Of a stretch of DNA of 64,000 nt, positions 31,836 through 43,646 are shown piece by piece. The DNA is from Cochliopodium minus. Its lineage: Eukaryota; Discosea; Himatismenida; Cochliopodiidae. Location of the stretch: assembly GCA_024220525.1 (NCBI GenBank), contig JAMYWO010000064.1, positions 107,804 to 171,803 of the forward strand. Direction: 5' to 3'. The notes under the pieces were generated by a model. It saw only the letters and a program-made list of their open reading frames with translations. It did not search any database and was not told the origin of the DNA. Within the stretch, counting starts at the first letter, position 1; every line of letters begins with the position of its first letter. The translations under genes were made by a program, and so were the position numbers.

Positions 31836-34800
31836 TTAATTGATGGACTTGATAAGCTCCCAACTGTCAAGGACCTTATCAAGGTTCTCATCAACATCGT
31901 TGTCTTCTTGGGGAAGCTTGGTGGAAGTGAAGACGTTGCGGGGATCTTGGGGATTGATTTTAATCAGGTTTTTGTCGAGGGCCTTGAGCCAGATGGAGAT
32001 GTCAAGCTGTAAAATAGACAAAGAAGAAGTGGATGAACTTTTGAATTCGAAACTAAAAAATAAAAAATTATTATTTTTATTTTTTTATTTTTATTTTTAT
32101 TTTTATTTTTTATTTTTTATTTTTTATTTTTTATTTTTATTATTTATTTTTTATTTTTTATTTTTTGTTTTTTATTTTTATTTTTTATTTACCTTATGAA
32201 CCAGTCGTTCCCTTGTTTGACACAAGTCAAAAATAACAGGAAGATGTCACTGAACCAAGAAATACTGGCGAAAGCGGACTGAAAATAGTTGCTGTTGTTT
32301 TCTCTGTGGAAAATGTTTTGGAAAGGGAAATTTGACAATGATGAAAACAAATCAGTAAGATCCCCTAATTCAAAAAATTATTTCAAAAAAATTAAATTTT
32401 TTATTCAACATTTTTATTTTCTTTATAATTTACTAATTAAATTATTTTTTTATTTATATCTATTAATTTAATGCTAAAATTTCATTCAAATTTATTTATC
32501 ATTAATTTATTTATCATTTTTATATTTTTTGTTTATTTATTTTAAACTTTGAATTATTTTTATTATTTTTATTTTTAAATTCATTTCATTATTTTATTTT
32601 TTTATTTTTTTTTTGTTTTCTTTATTTTATTTATTTTTTCATTATTAAAATTTTAAAATCATTTTTTATTTTTACCATTAAAAGTGATGTATTGTTTGAA
32701 AGCAGCAGGGAACCTGTTCCATTGTTTGACGAAGTGGTGAGAGGTGCAGTAGAAACCATTGAGGTACTCATTGAAGAAAATTTCGTAAGGAGCGCAACTC
32801 TGAGGGTTTCCCTCCAAATACTTGGCAAATTGGTTTCCTCCTTTATCAAAAAAAAAAATGAAAAAATATAAAATAAAAAAAATATAAAATAAAAAAAATA
32901 AAAAATAAAATAAATAAAAAAATAAAAAAACAAATTTTTTAAAAAAATAATTAAAATATTTAATAAAATAAAAAATAATAAAACATTAACAATAAACAAA
33001 TAAATAAATAAAAATAAAAAATAATAAACAAATTTATTAAAAAAACAAATTAAAATATTCAATAAAAATAAAAAAATTAATAAAACAAAAATTAATAATC
33101 AACAAATGAATAAATAAAAATAAAAAAATAAAAAACAAATTAAAATGTAATGAAATAAATAAAAATCAAAAAAAGAGAAAAAAAAAAATAAAAAAAAAAT
33201 AAAAAAAAAATAAAAAAAAAATATAAAAAAAATTTTAAAAAAATTGTTTTTTTAGTATTTTACCTTCAGAACTGTTCTGTTCGTCTTTTGTACTTACTTC
33301 TTGGTAGAACAAAGTTACGAAAAAGGCGTTACGGGAGACGCTCTTCACCAGGAAGTTGGAGCTGAACTCCATGCTTTGGTTGGCATCAATTTGTTTGATG
33401 AATTCGAAGCATTGTGCCTTGCTGTTATCCGTGTACTTCATATTACCTAAAAGACAAAAAAAAATATTGAATCAATAAAATAGAAATAAAAATAAAATAA
33501 TTAAAAAATAATTAAAAAAAAAAAGCAAAATAAAATCAAAAATGAAATTAACAAAATTTAAAAAAAAGAAAATTAATTAAATGATATAAAAATTTATGTA
33601 AAGAAATAATCAAATAAATTAAAAATCAAAAAATGATTGAAAAAAAAAAAACAAAAATAAAAATCGACCAAAAAATAATTTAAAACCAAATAATGTAAAC
33701 AAGAAAATCTGAAAAAATAATTAAAAAAATAAAATAATTAAAAAAATAAAAATGAAAATAAAAATAAAAATAAAATAAAAAAATGTAAAACAATTTAAAA
33801 AACAATTTAAAAAATAATTTAAAAAATAATTTAAAAAAAGTAAAAAAATTACCTCTGTATGAAACAGTCAACTTTATTTTCTTAGCAGGGAAAAAAGTAC
33901 GGTTGGTAACTTTCGTAAACAAAGTGACACAACTAGTGGAAGAGTTGAAGAGATGATAGACCTCAACGTGCAAAGGGTCGGAACTTCCACTGACGATTTT
34001 GGGGCGGAGACTTTTTCTTTGGAGGTCGAGCGATTTGTTGGAGACCACTTGCATGTCGCTGAGCCCCGAAAGGGATTTGTTGTAGAAGACAAAGTAGGAG
34101 TCTGGAAAAATGTCTTGTGAGTTGAAAATTGATTCTTCGTTTCCTTTAAATCAAAAAAAAAAAATTAAAAAATTTTGTTTGAAATATTTTTGTTTCTTTG
34201 TTGTTTTTAAAACATTTTTTGTTTAAATATTTTGTTTTTTAAAATATTTTTTTATTTTATATATTATTTAAATACTTATTATTTATTTATTTTTTTATCT
34301 ATGATATTTTTCTAATTTTATTTTCACATTTTTATTTGAACATTTTTTAACATTTTAATTAAGTAAAATTTTTTGTTTATGTTTTATTGAATTATGTTTT
34401 ATTTTTCCTTTTAATTTTTATTCATCTATTAACTCTGTTATATAAAACATTTTTTGGTTTTTTTTTTTTTTGATCAAATTTTTAGATTAAACGCAATCAT
34501 GCGCCATATTTCATTTCCCACCAAACAAATACTTTAATTTTTTAAAAATGTTTTTTTTTTTACCAACACGGGGAAAATACTGTGAAATTTTGAGGTGACA
34601 AGGAAAGGTCTGATACTCACTGAAATCCCTCAAAAAATTAGCAGAAGTGCTGTGACTATAATTGACAAACCTAGAGAGGAGAGAATACTTTTCTTTATAC
34701 ACTACATCCTCGGTATGTTCCGCCATCATGCCGAGAAGGTCCACGATACGAGGGTACTTCTCCTTGCATTTGAGTCCCATCAGGAAGATTGTCTGGATCG

Positions 34801-37800
34801 ATATTATGTGTTCTGATGTTTGTGATCTTGGTGGAACTGGGTTTTCAAACTTTAGGTTTCCTGCTTCTGTGATCGAATGTGTATTTCCTAAAATGAAAAA
34901 TTAATAAAATTTTTGAAAATAAAAAAAAAATTTTGAAAATGAAATCAATAACACTCAAATGAATCAGATCAAGAAATAAATAATAAAATAATTGTTTTTT
35001 TTATTTTGAAAAATTATAATAATTTTGGATTAAATTAGAAAATAACTTATTAAAATTTTGAAAAATAAAAAATTTTCAATAATAAAATTGAAAAGAAACA
35101 AAAAATATTCAAAAAAAATTGTAAAAAAAAATTGTTAAAAAAAAAAAAAGGGATATTTTACCTTGAAAAAGCTCTCTGCTCTTGAATATTCTGTCATCCA
35201 AAAGCAAAAACAACTCGTTAGAATGAGAAGAAATCCTAGTATGATACTTGCAAACCAAAAAGCTGACCTGAGACAAAACAGAGTCAAGTTTGATCTTCTT
35301 GATAGACTTCATGATGTCATTAATAAAATCAGTGATTTGTTCATCATTGAGATATTGAAACAAGGTGTCGAGGAGGTAAACATATTGTTCTTGGAAGTTG
35401 TGCTGGCTGTTGTCCCAGGCGAGGGTGGTGGCGAGGAGGGAGTGGAGTCCCATGAGCTCTTGCTTTTGGATCTGGAAGAGGCTGTCTTCGGCTTTGGATG
35501 TCTTTTGGAATCTGTTGATTCCAACTTGCAATAAAGTCATTTTTATTTCGTTTTTATAAACCCAATTTTCTCTTTAAACATTAAAAATTAATGAATAAAA
35601 AGTATAAAAATGTATAAATGTAAAAATATAAAATTTTAAATGTGTAAATTTTAAAAAGAAAAAAGAACCAAAAAATAAAAATATTATGATAAAGAATAAA
35701 AATTTTGAAAGAACAAAGAAAATAAAAATAAATATTTTGAAAAAAGAAAAAATAAAAATTAATAAAAACATTTTACTCAGTGTCCCATAATGTTTGAAAC
35801 CATTTATTGATACGCAAATGATCTCCTACTGAAGTAAAATTGAATAATTTGTTGGATTCACCCTCCTTCTCGAGGGTCATGACATAATTCTGACTGTTTT
35901 TTTGAAAAAGAAGAGTGATGGTCTTTTTGAGGAGCTCCAAACGTCCTTTGTTGATGAGCAAAATCGCTCTGAAAATGTCAAAAATGAAGATGTTGAACAA
36001 ATTAAAGTGAATGTAAGAACACAATGAAAGTAAATTGGAGATGCATTCTCTGATGAGCGTGTTTGGAACAGAAAACCCTTTTAAAAAAAAATGTGGATAA
36101 GAAAAATTTAATGAGATTAAATTGTAAATTAAGAAAAAAAAATATATAAATAAAATCTTTTTACAAAAAATAGATGATAAATTAATAAAATTGATAAAAT
36201 AAAATGATGTGAATACAAATAAAAGTAAATAAATTTATTAACATGATTATTTTGTTGGTGAAATTACCTTTTAACAATGCTATATACGCATGCGCAACAG
36301 AGTAAATATGCTCCTTATTTCTGGTAGTGTCAGACTCGGATAGAAAGGTGACAACCTTCCCCACCTCCAACACCAGCTTCTGTTTGCCCGAAAGCAAGAA
36401 AGGAAGCAGCCTGTTCTTCAAAATTTTGTTCAAGAGGACCAAAGGAGGATCAACAAGATTGCTCGAGATCTCTTCATCTGTGTCTTGTGTTTTATTTTCT
36501 GTTTCTTTTGGTGTTTCTTGTACTGTATCTGAGGAGATGGCACCTGATTGGTACGACTTTGACTTGGAGATCTCGAGATCGCTTTCCATGAACTCGCTTT
36601 CTTCGATGTACTCGATCTTCTCGCCGCTGGCGATGATCTCTGCTTGATACTTCAAAAAACATATGATCGGGAAATACAAAGAAGGTTGCAAGGAGTCGTT
36701 GACGGAATTGATTCTCTTGATTATGAATGCTGATTGAATAAATGATTAGATCGGGAATGAGATGAACAAATTCATTATAAGAATGATTCAAGTATTAATC
36801 ATCATTCCGTTATGTTTATTGAATTTGATACAATTTATGTTTGAATTTGATAAAATTAAAAATTTTTTGGTAAAAAGATTGATAATAGGATCCATATACA
36901 AAGATTAAATGAAAATTTTTATCAAATAATTTAGTTAAGATATAAAAATTGATCCAAGATTCATTGACATAATTTTATTTGTTGATCATATAATAGGATA
37001 TATGATGTGATTTTATTTTTTTTATTGATTTGAGTTTACCTAACTTTGTCGGGCGAATATATCTGCATATAAAATCAACCAATTTAGAAAACTTCTTCTT
37101 AGGGCTGGTCTTTCCATCCTTGAACAAATCAGTGTCCTTCTTCCCCACATTAAACATCACCTCTCTGAATAACACGGTTAATTTGGACATGATGGAGATG
37201 AAAACCTCTATATTGGGCTCCTCCCACAACCTGATTATTATCTTCCTCAGCCAGATCCTCCCAAAGGTTTCTATGTGTTGATTTTCAAATTTATACAACA
37301 GGAAGGTGGTCATTGTTTCGATTGTTTCTTTTCTTACAGAGGGATGATCCGGCTTTTCCAACATTGAGAAAAATTGGATTCTCCCTGCTTTGAAATGGTC
37401 CTATAGATAATTGTCAAAAAAAGTAATTAATAAATTATTTATATAAGATGTATAAGGATGGAAATTGAGTATATGATATAATTAATCTCTTGAATAAAAT
37501 AATCATTATCTTTTCAATATTAAAATTTGATTTGTAAAGATTTTATATTCATCCCTTTTCTTGTTGATACTTTTGTTATTTACTTCTAATATTATAGGAG
37601 CAATTTATAAAGGAATATATGGAAATTTTCTTACATGTATTTTTCCCAATGGAATATATGCGAGCATTTTCAACGCACCTATTCTCAATTCAAAATTTTG
37701 ATCGTCAAGATCTTTCAACATTGAACCAACAACATTATCCCTTCAAAAAAAATTAAAATTTGTTTGAATATTTCAAATTATTTGTTATTAAAATTAAGAT

Positions 37801-38250
37801 TTGAATGTTAATTTTAGATTTTTACCATTTGTCACTCGAATCATGCCATATTTCATGCATATTTCTTAAAATATGATATGTAGTCAATCTCAAGGTTTTG
37901 TTACTTGAACTGAATAAACAATTCTATTGATGTTCATGTGAATGAAATATTAAAAAAAAGAAGAAAATTTGATTTAAAAATAATTTATAAATTTTTAACG
38001 ATCTTTTCTTAAAGATTTAAACTCTTTGAATGGTATAAAATTGATGTTTATTGTATATATTCTCATTTTATTATTTGTCTATAATTTTTACTTTGCATAT
38101 TATATCCAAATGTTGTTGAACATCCAATGGTTTTATAAATATAGTTGATAAAAATCTGGTTAATATGTCCAATTGTTTTTTTGGATCCCCACTATTCAAA
38201 TCTTCGATTATTTGTTTGCTGGAATTTGAAGGAAAGTTGGTATTTTCCAT
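31836..38250 (-). CDS. TPLATE-like subunit of the TSET membrane-trafficking complex
   Basis: Multi-exon gene from ATG 38250 (MENTNFPSNSSKQ) to TAA 31836. The N-terminal two thirds are HEAT-like adaptin helices (RDNVVGSMLKDLDDQNFELR, EPNIEVFISIMSKLTVLFRE). The C-terminal part matches the TPLATE appendage: GSSDPLHVEVYHLF, TNRTFFPAKKIKLTVSYRG, ISRNAFFVTLFYQ-type strand, then CAPYEIFFNEYL with FVKQWNRFPAAF, where plant TPLATE has a C-P-Y-K-I...EFFRLWPSLPA segment, and a final IWLKAL helix. TSET is an ancient adaptor complex related to COPI and AP complexes, with roles in endocytosis in plants and Dictyostelium, and is lost in animals and fungi. An internal Glu/Ser/Thr-rich insert lies at about 36480-36620. 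Several intron borders are approximate. Confidence 0.78.
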
Positions 38251-38494
38251 TTTTGATGTATATATGGGTTTGGTTATTGTTATTTACAATAATCTATCCT
38301 TTCAAATTTTTTTATATTTATTCAAAGAGCGAATAAAAAAAAATAATTTATAAAAAATTTTTTTATACTGATTTTAAATAAAATTTTGAACAAACAATAT
38401 TCTAATTAGATAGCGACTATCTACTCTTCTTTTTATTCTCCTTTTCAAATTCTTTTGATTTATTTTGACAAAAAAATACAGTAAAAATAAAAAA

Positions 38495-40781
38495 ATGAAA
38501 CAAAATATAACGAAGAGCGATGAGAAATTAAAGATCAAATCACTTCAAAGGTATTAAAATGTCAGATTTATCATTTCGCTTTGAAATCTTTTTATTTTTA
38601 GAGAAGAGATCTATAAAGAAGCAATAGAAACGAATGGGATAGAAATGATAACAATAAGATCATTGGCATTTCAAGGGATACCTGAAGGATTAGGATTTGG
38701 ATTAAGGGCAACTTACTGTAAGATAAATCGACAAAAAATTAATAAATCCTTTATTATATCGATCAATTTCTTTCAAATACAATCAAATGATCTATTTTAT
38801 AATCCATTGATCATTTGAATAGGGAAATTGTTGTTGAATTATCTTCCCCTCAAGAAATCCGATTGGGAAGAATCATTGAAATTGAATAGACAAACCTATA
38901 GAACATGGGTAAAGGAAGTATATATCAATCCAAGAGAGGTAAAAAAACAATAATCAAAAAAAAAAATAATACAAACACTTTTACCAAAGTAATTCTAATT
39001 TAAAAAATGTGAAATGAAATTTGGGTGCAAAATATAATATTCTTGAATTGTTTCGAATATGAATTCAAATGAAAAAAAGTTTAATTGAATAATATACAGA
39101 AAGTTTTTTCATAAAGTATAGATTCTCAAATAATTCTTAATTGACAAAAAAAAAGTTTATAAAAATATTATTTGATCGTTTTTTTTAATTTTAAACGAAC
39201 TTTTTTAAAATTTTTTTTTTATTTTTTTCTTTTCTTCATATTTTTATTTTTTACTTTTTTTATTATAAAAAGCAACAAAATAAAAACGAAGAGGAAGAAG
39301 ACATAGACCATCCTTTAAGCGTAAAAAAAACAAGCAAGTGGAACACATTCTTCAAGGACAACCAACAGTTGAACGAAATCGACAAAGACGTGCAGAGAAC
39401 CCTTCAAAATCTCAGTTTTTTCCATCAGGAATCTAATTATGAAGCTCTCCGTAGAATTTTATTTGTTTATGCTAAATTAAATCCTGGTATTGGATATGTA
39501 CAAGGTACGAATTGAAAATTTAAATTAATTTTATTTAATTTTAATTTTATTTAATTTTAATTTTATTTAATTTTAATTTTATTTTTCTTTATTTTTCTTT
39601 GAAATTTATTAATTATAATTTAATATTTTGTATTTTCTTTGTTTAATTAATTTAATTTTTTCTTTGTTTAATTAATTTAATTTTTTTTTTGTTTAAGGAA
39701 TGAACGAAGTATTGGCAGTTTTGTATTATGTTTTCGCAAAGGATGACCCGCAAAAGGAAATAGGGGATGACTTTATTTTGGTAGAAGCCGACACTTTCTT
39801 CTGTTTCACCACTTTAATGTCCGAAATTATGAATTTTTATTGTAAATCTCTTGACAATACTGAAATGGGAGTAAAAAAAAAAATAATTTTTTTTAATTAA
39901 TTTTTTTTAATTTAATTTTATTAATTTAAATTAATTATTAATTGATTTTCATTTATTATTTTTTTATTAAAGATAAATGCAGAAGTAAAAAAATTGGAAA
40001 ATTTGTTAAAAGTGAAAGACAAAGAGTTATGGAGTAATCTCGACGAAAAGGGCCTACACGCAAATTTTTACAGTTATAGATGGTTAATGTAAAATAACAA
40101 AAAATAATAAAAAATAATAAAAATAAAATAAAAAATAAAAATAAAAAATAACAAATAAATTTTTTTCTAATAAATTTTTTTATAGGTTATTGTTGTCTCA
40201 AGAATTTGTTTTGCCCGATGTATTGAGGTTGTGGGACTCTTTTCTTAGTGATGAAAAAAGATTCAAATTTTAATTTATTTCTGTTGTTCAATGATATTGT
40301 AAATTATTTAATTTTTATAATTTTTTATTTTTTTTTTTTTATTTTTATTTTTATTTTTATTTTTATTTTTATTTTTTTATTTTTTTATTTTTATTTTTTT
40401 ATTTTTATTTTTTATTTTTATTTTTTTATTTTTATATTTTTATTTTTTTATTTTTTTATTTTTATTTTATTTTTTATTTTTTATTTTTTATTTTTTTATT
40501 TTTTATTTTTTATTTTTTTTTATTTTTATTTTTATTTTTTTATTTTTTTATTTTTTTATTTTTTTTTATTTTTATTTTTTATTTTTATTTTTTTTTTTTT
40601 ATTTTTATTTTTATTTTTATTTTTATTTATTTTTGATAGAAATGTAAAGGATAAGATTATGCCATTGGACTTTGGTGAGGCATTGAAGATTTTGCAAGAG
40701 TATCCTGTCATCGACATACAGCCTATTTTGAAAATGGCAGAGGAAATGAGAATAATGGACAAGAAAAAACAAATTTATTAA
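38495..40781 (+). CDS. TBC1D13: TBC-domain Rab GTPase-activating protein (TBC1D13 type)
   Basis: Starts MKQNITKSDEKLK. The TBC domain reads IRSLAFQGIPEGLGFGLRAT, YWKLLLNYLPLKKSDW, then motif B NEIDKDVQRTLQN with the arginine finger (I-x-x-D-x-x-R) and GIGYVQGMNEVLAVLYY with the glutamine finger. The second half holds KGLHANFYSYRWLM, LLLSQEFVLPDVLRLWD and, after a long T/A intron, MPLDFGEALKILQEYP and a short tail ending KKKQIY. Both catalytic fingers are present, so GTP hydrolysis on a Rab-type GTPase is expected (Rab35 is the mammalian TBC1D13 target; the target here is unknown). It is divergent from the TPLATE gene, 244 bases between starts. Confidence 0.88.
40319..40636. repeat. T(4-7)A low-complexity intron in the TBC gene
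   Basis: More than 300 bases of T-runs spaced by single A bases separate two exons of the RabGAP gene. It ends in ...TTTTTGATAG just before the exon encoding NVKDKIMPLDFG. Confidence 0.9.
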
Positions 40782-41035
40782 ATTCTTTGAATAAAATTTT
40801 CATTTTTATTTTTATCGATCAAATTTATTCATTTTTTTTTATTTTATTTATTTTTATTATTTTTTTTAAACTTTTTTATTTTATATTAATAAATTTTATA
40901 ATTTGTTCCAATCTATATTTTTTAATCATTAAATTTTTTGTTGTTCTTTTCTTCATTTAAATTGTGGTTTGGCCACATATATTAAATGTTTCTTTCAAAT
41001 TTCCTCAATAATTAATAATTAAATTTAAAAAAAAG

Positions 41036-41888
41036 ATGATAAAGGAGAAAAAGAACAAAGAAAAAAAGAAATTCGAATCGTTCCAAGGCTGGGATGATTT
41101 ATGCTTTTCATCCCAACTATTGGATGGTGATCAAACCAATTTTATCTGTGCAAATACAAATGATCCGATGAATATCACCCTCAGAGCAAAAGCACCCTTC
41201 AAAACAATACATTCTTATTATGAAATCGAAATCGAAGAAATACACGAGAATACAATTTTGACTATAGGATTTGCCATCAAGCAATTTCCATCGTAAAAAA
41301 AAATTATTTTCAAAAAATGAGTTCATCTTGAACGAAGGATAGAACAAATTTTAATCTCCTTTTCAAATTATGCAAAATTTTTAAATTAAGTTTTAAAAAT
41401 CGTGAATTTAATGAAATTTCTTTTCATCAAATTTGAGATATGGCTTGAATTATTTATCCAAAAGTGAAAATTTAATATATGATACATCTACAATATCTTA
41501 CCATTCAAATCATTTTTTTTGGACTGATTCCTTTCTATGGATAATAAAAAATATCAAATTTTCTTTCAAAATTAGATTCAAATATGAACTGGGATCTATT
41601 CAAAAAACATTTGGAATTAAATTCGATACTTTGAAAACGAAAGATAAGATAGGATTTGGATTATTGGTAATAATTCTTATTTCCCTTTTTTTCTTCCAAT
41701 CATTACTTCATATTAAAAAAATTTTTTGTATTAGATTTTAGAAAAAGGATTTCAAGTTTACTCAACCAAAAACGGAGAATTACTCGAAAAGAAGGAGGAT
41801 TTGTTTCATTCGAAAATAGAGGAGCTGTTTCCAACAATAACGATGAAAGGAGAAATAAAAGCGAAAGCAAACTTTGGATGCGACATAA
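41036..41888 (+). CDS. SPRY/F-box family member, 3' half missing
   Basis: ATG 41036 starts MIKEKKNKEKKKF and continues as a SPRY domain nearly identical to 29281: GWDDLCFSSQLLDGDQTN, HSYYEIEIEEIHENTILTIG, FDTLKTKDKIGFGLL and GFQVYSTKNGELLEKK, up to ANFGCDI at the n in 41889. The family F-box and Cys-rich exons should follow but are cut off. The break lies 41 family bases before the point at which the 28360-29145 fragment begins, so these two halves may be one gene separated by wrong scaffolding. An extended intron lies at about 41297-41575. Confidence 0.72.
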
Positions 41889-41889
41889 N
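41889..41889. other. Single ambiguous base marking an assembly join
   Basis: Left: a SPRY/F-box exon broken in mid-codon. Right: an intron donor (GTAAAT) of the His/Gly-repeat gene. The two sides are from different genes. Confidence 0.8.
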
Positions 41890-41950
41890 GTAAATATCTA
41901 CTTAATATTTTTTTTTTGAATAATAATTATATTCCATCTGCTTTTAACAG

Positions 41951-42024
41951 AAGTTTTTACTCATGGACATCACCACGGACATCATCACGGGCACCATCAC
42001 GGACATCACCATCATTTTTTCTAA
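41951..42024 (+). CDS. Last exon of a His/Gly-repeat protein, 5' part missing
   Basis: After an acceptor AG at 41949-41950 the exon, entered in phase 1, encodes VFTHGHHHGHHHGHHHG and then HHHHFF before TAA 42022-42024. Upstream exons lie beyond the assembly join at 41889. Phase and composition match the two His/Gly-repeat genes just downstream, so it is a third member of the cluster. The HGHHHG pattern suggests transition-metal binding, an inference. Confidence 0.7.
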
Positions 42025-42228
42025 TAATTTTTCTAATAAATTTGAATTTTGATTAAAGAGTGTTTAAAAAACCAATTTTCCAAACTTTTATTGAAAAAAA
42101 TCAAAATCATAAGGAATTATAATTTCAAATTCTCTGTATTTTTGTTTGTTTTAAAACAAAAAAAAAAATAAATAAAAAATTAAAAATTTTTCTAAACTTC
42201 CTTCCATTAAAAAAAAATAAAAAAAAAA

Positions 42229-43338
42229 ATGTTTCATCATCATCATCGTAAACCCAACAATATTTTTAATTAGATTCAATTTATTTTTGAAATTTTGAAG
42301 ATGGACACCACGGGCATCATCATGGACACGGACATGGACATCATCGTATAAATATATATATTATAATTTCTATATGTACTAATTTCTTTTTTAAAGATGG
42401 ACACCACGGGCATCATGGACATCGTAAATAAAACCTTTTTATAAATTTTAAAAACTTTTTTTTGAATTAAAATCCCTTTCTTAAGATCGTAATATAATTT
42501 TTGATTCAAAATTCATTTTTACCTTATATCTTCATAATTCAAAAATAGATGGACGTAAGAAATCATAAATTTCCATTCTTCTTTAATAAAAATGAAATAA
42601 AATTATATCAAATTCGATTATCTTTTATAATATTCTTAATTTCAAAAATTCAGATGGACATGAAAATATCACCATCACAACAACAGGTAAAAATTTTTTT
42701 TTTTTCTTTTAAATGATTTATTTCTCAATTTATTTAATATTCCCTATCTTTTCCAACAAAATAGTCCCTCAACCTTATATCCAACCATACCCACAACAAT
42801 TTCCACCCCAACAGTATCCTCCACAACAATTTCAACCATACCAACAACCACAATTCATTCCTCAACCACGTAATAATTTTTTTGGAGCCAAAAATTTTTA
42901 TTTTCATTTTTATTTACCTATTTCATTTTTTTCTTTAGAAATTGTGATTCAAGAACGTAACTACCTATAATGTCCCTTTTCTTTTTTTTATTGAATTTAT
43001 TATCCTCTTTTATTTTAGAATTTCATGTTCATGGACATCGTAAAACCACCAATCTTTCAAATACTCTTTTTATTTTTATTATTTTACTCAATTTTTATTT
43101 CTTAACTTTTAATAAGATCGTAATTCTTTTTTTTGTTCAATATTTTTAAAAATTTAATCTTTTTAAACTTATTAACTTTGAAAAAGATGGGCATCATGGA
43201 CATCACGGACATGGTCACCATCATGGACATGGTCATCATCATGGACACCACCATCACGGACATCACCGTAATTAATTCCTTTTCTTCTTGTTTTATTTTT
43301 TAATTCTTTTTTACTAAAAAAAAAAAGATCACCATTAA
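42229..43338 (+). CDS. Micro-exon His/Gly-repeat protein 1
   Basis: Twelve exons: 42229-42247, 42301-42345, 42397-42423, 42486-42488, 42549-42554, 42654-42686, 42765-42869, 42939-42956, 43019-43039, 43117-43119, 43187-43267 and 43328-43338. They total 372 bases, an exact 123-residue frame. Every intron is GT..AG and in phase 1, usually after the C of a His codon. The product is MFHHHH followed by H-G-H blocks (GHHGHHHGHGHGHH), a Pro/Gln block (PYPQQFPPQQYPPQQF) and a long HGHGHHHG tail. Two exons are only 3 bases (ATC) and one only 6. No signal peptide or known domain is visible. Multivalent metal binding or low-complexity assembly is inferred. All internal exons are frame-neutral, so splicing could vary repeat length. 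Confidence 0.72.
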
Positions 43339-43646
43339 ATGCTTTCTTGTATTTGATCAATCTTAAATTTCATATTAAAAATTTTTCAATTCTAAATTTA
43401 TTTTTCATTTTTTTTTTTTTGATCTCCAAACAATTTATTTTTCTCCTCTTTCTCGAAAACTATCAGTTTAAAGGTATAATAATCATTCATTCATATCAGA
43501 TTTTTCTCTTAAATACATTTCCATCGATTAATATTTTTGTTTGTTGAAAAACAAATAATATAAATAATAAAATTTAAAATTCTTTGGAAACAAAAAATAA
43601 AATAAAAATAAAAAAAAAGAATTCTCTTTTTAAAAAAATACATTTA

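Noticed and set aside
40319-40636. Regular T(5)A spacing looked at first like a repeat array or CRISPR-like structure
   Set aside because: There are no unique spacers, the runs lie between two exons of the RabGAP, and similar runs fill many introns here.
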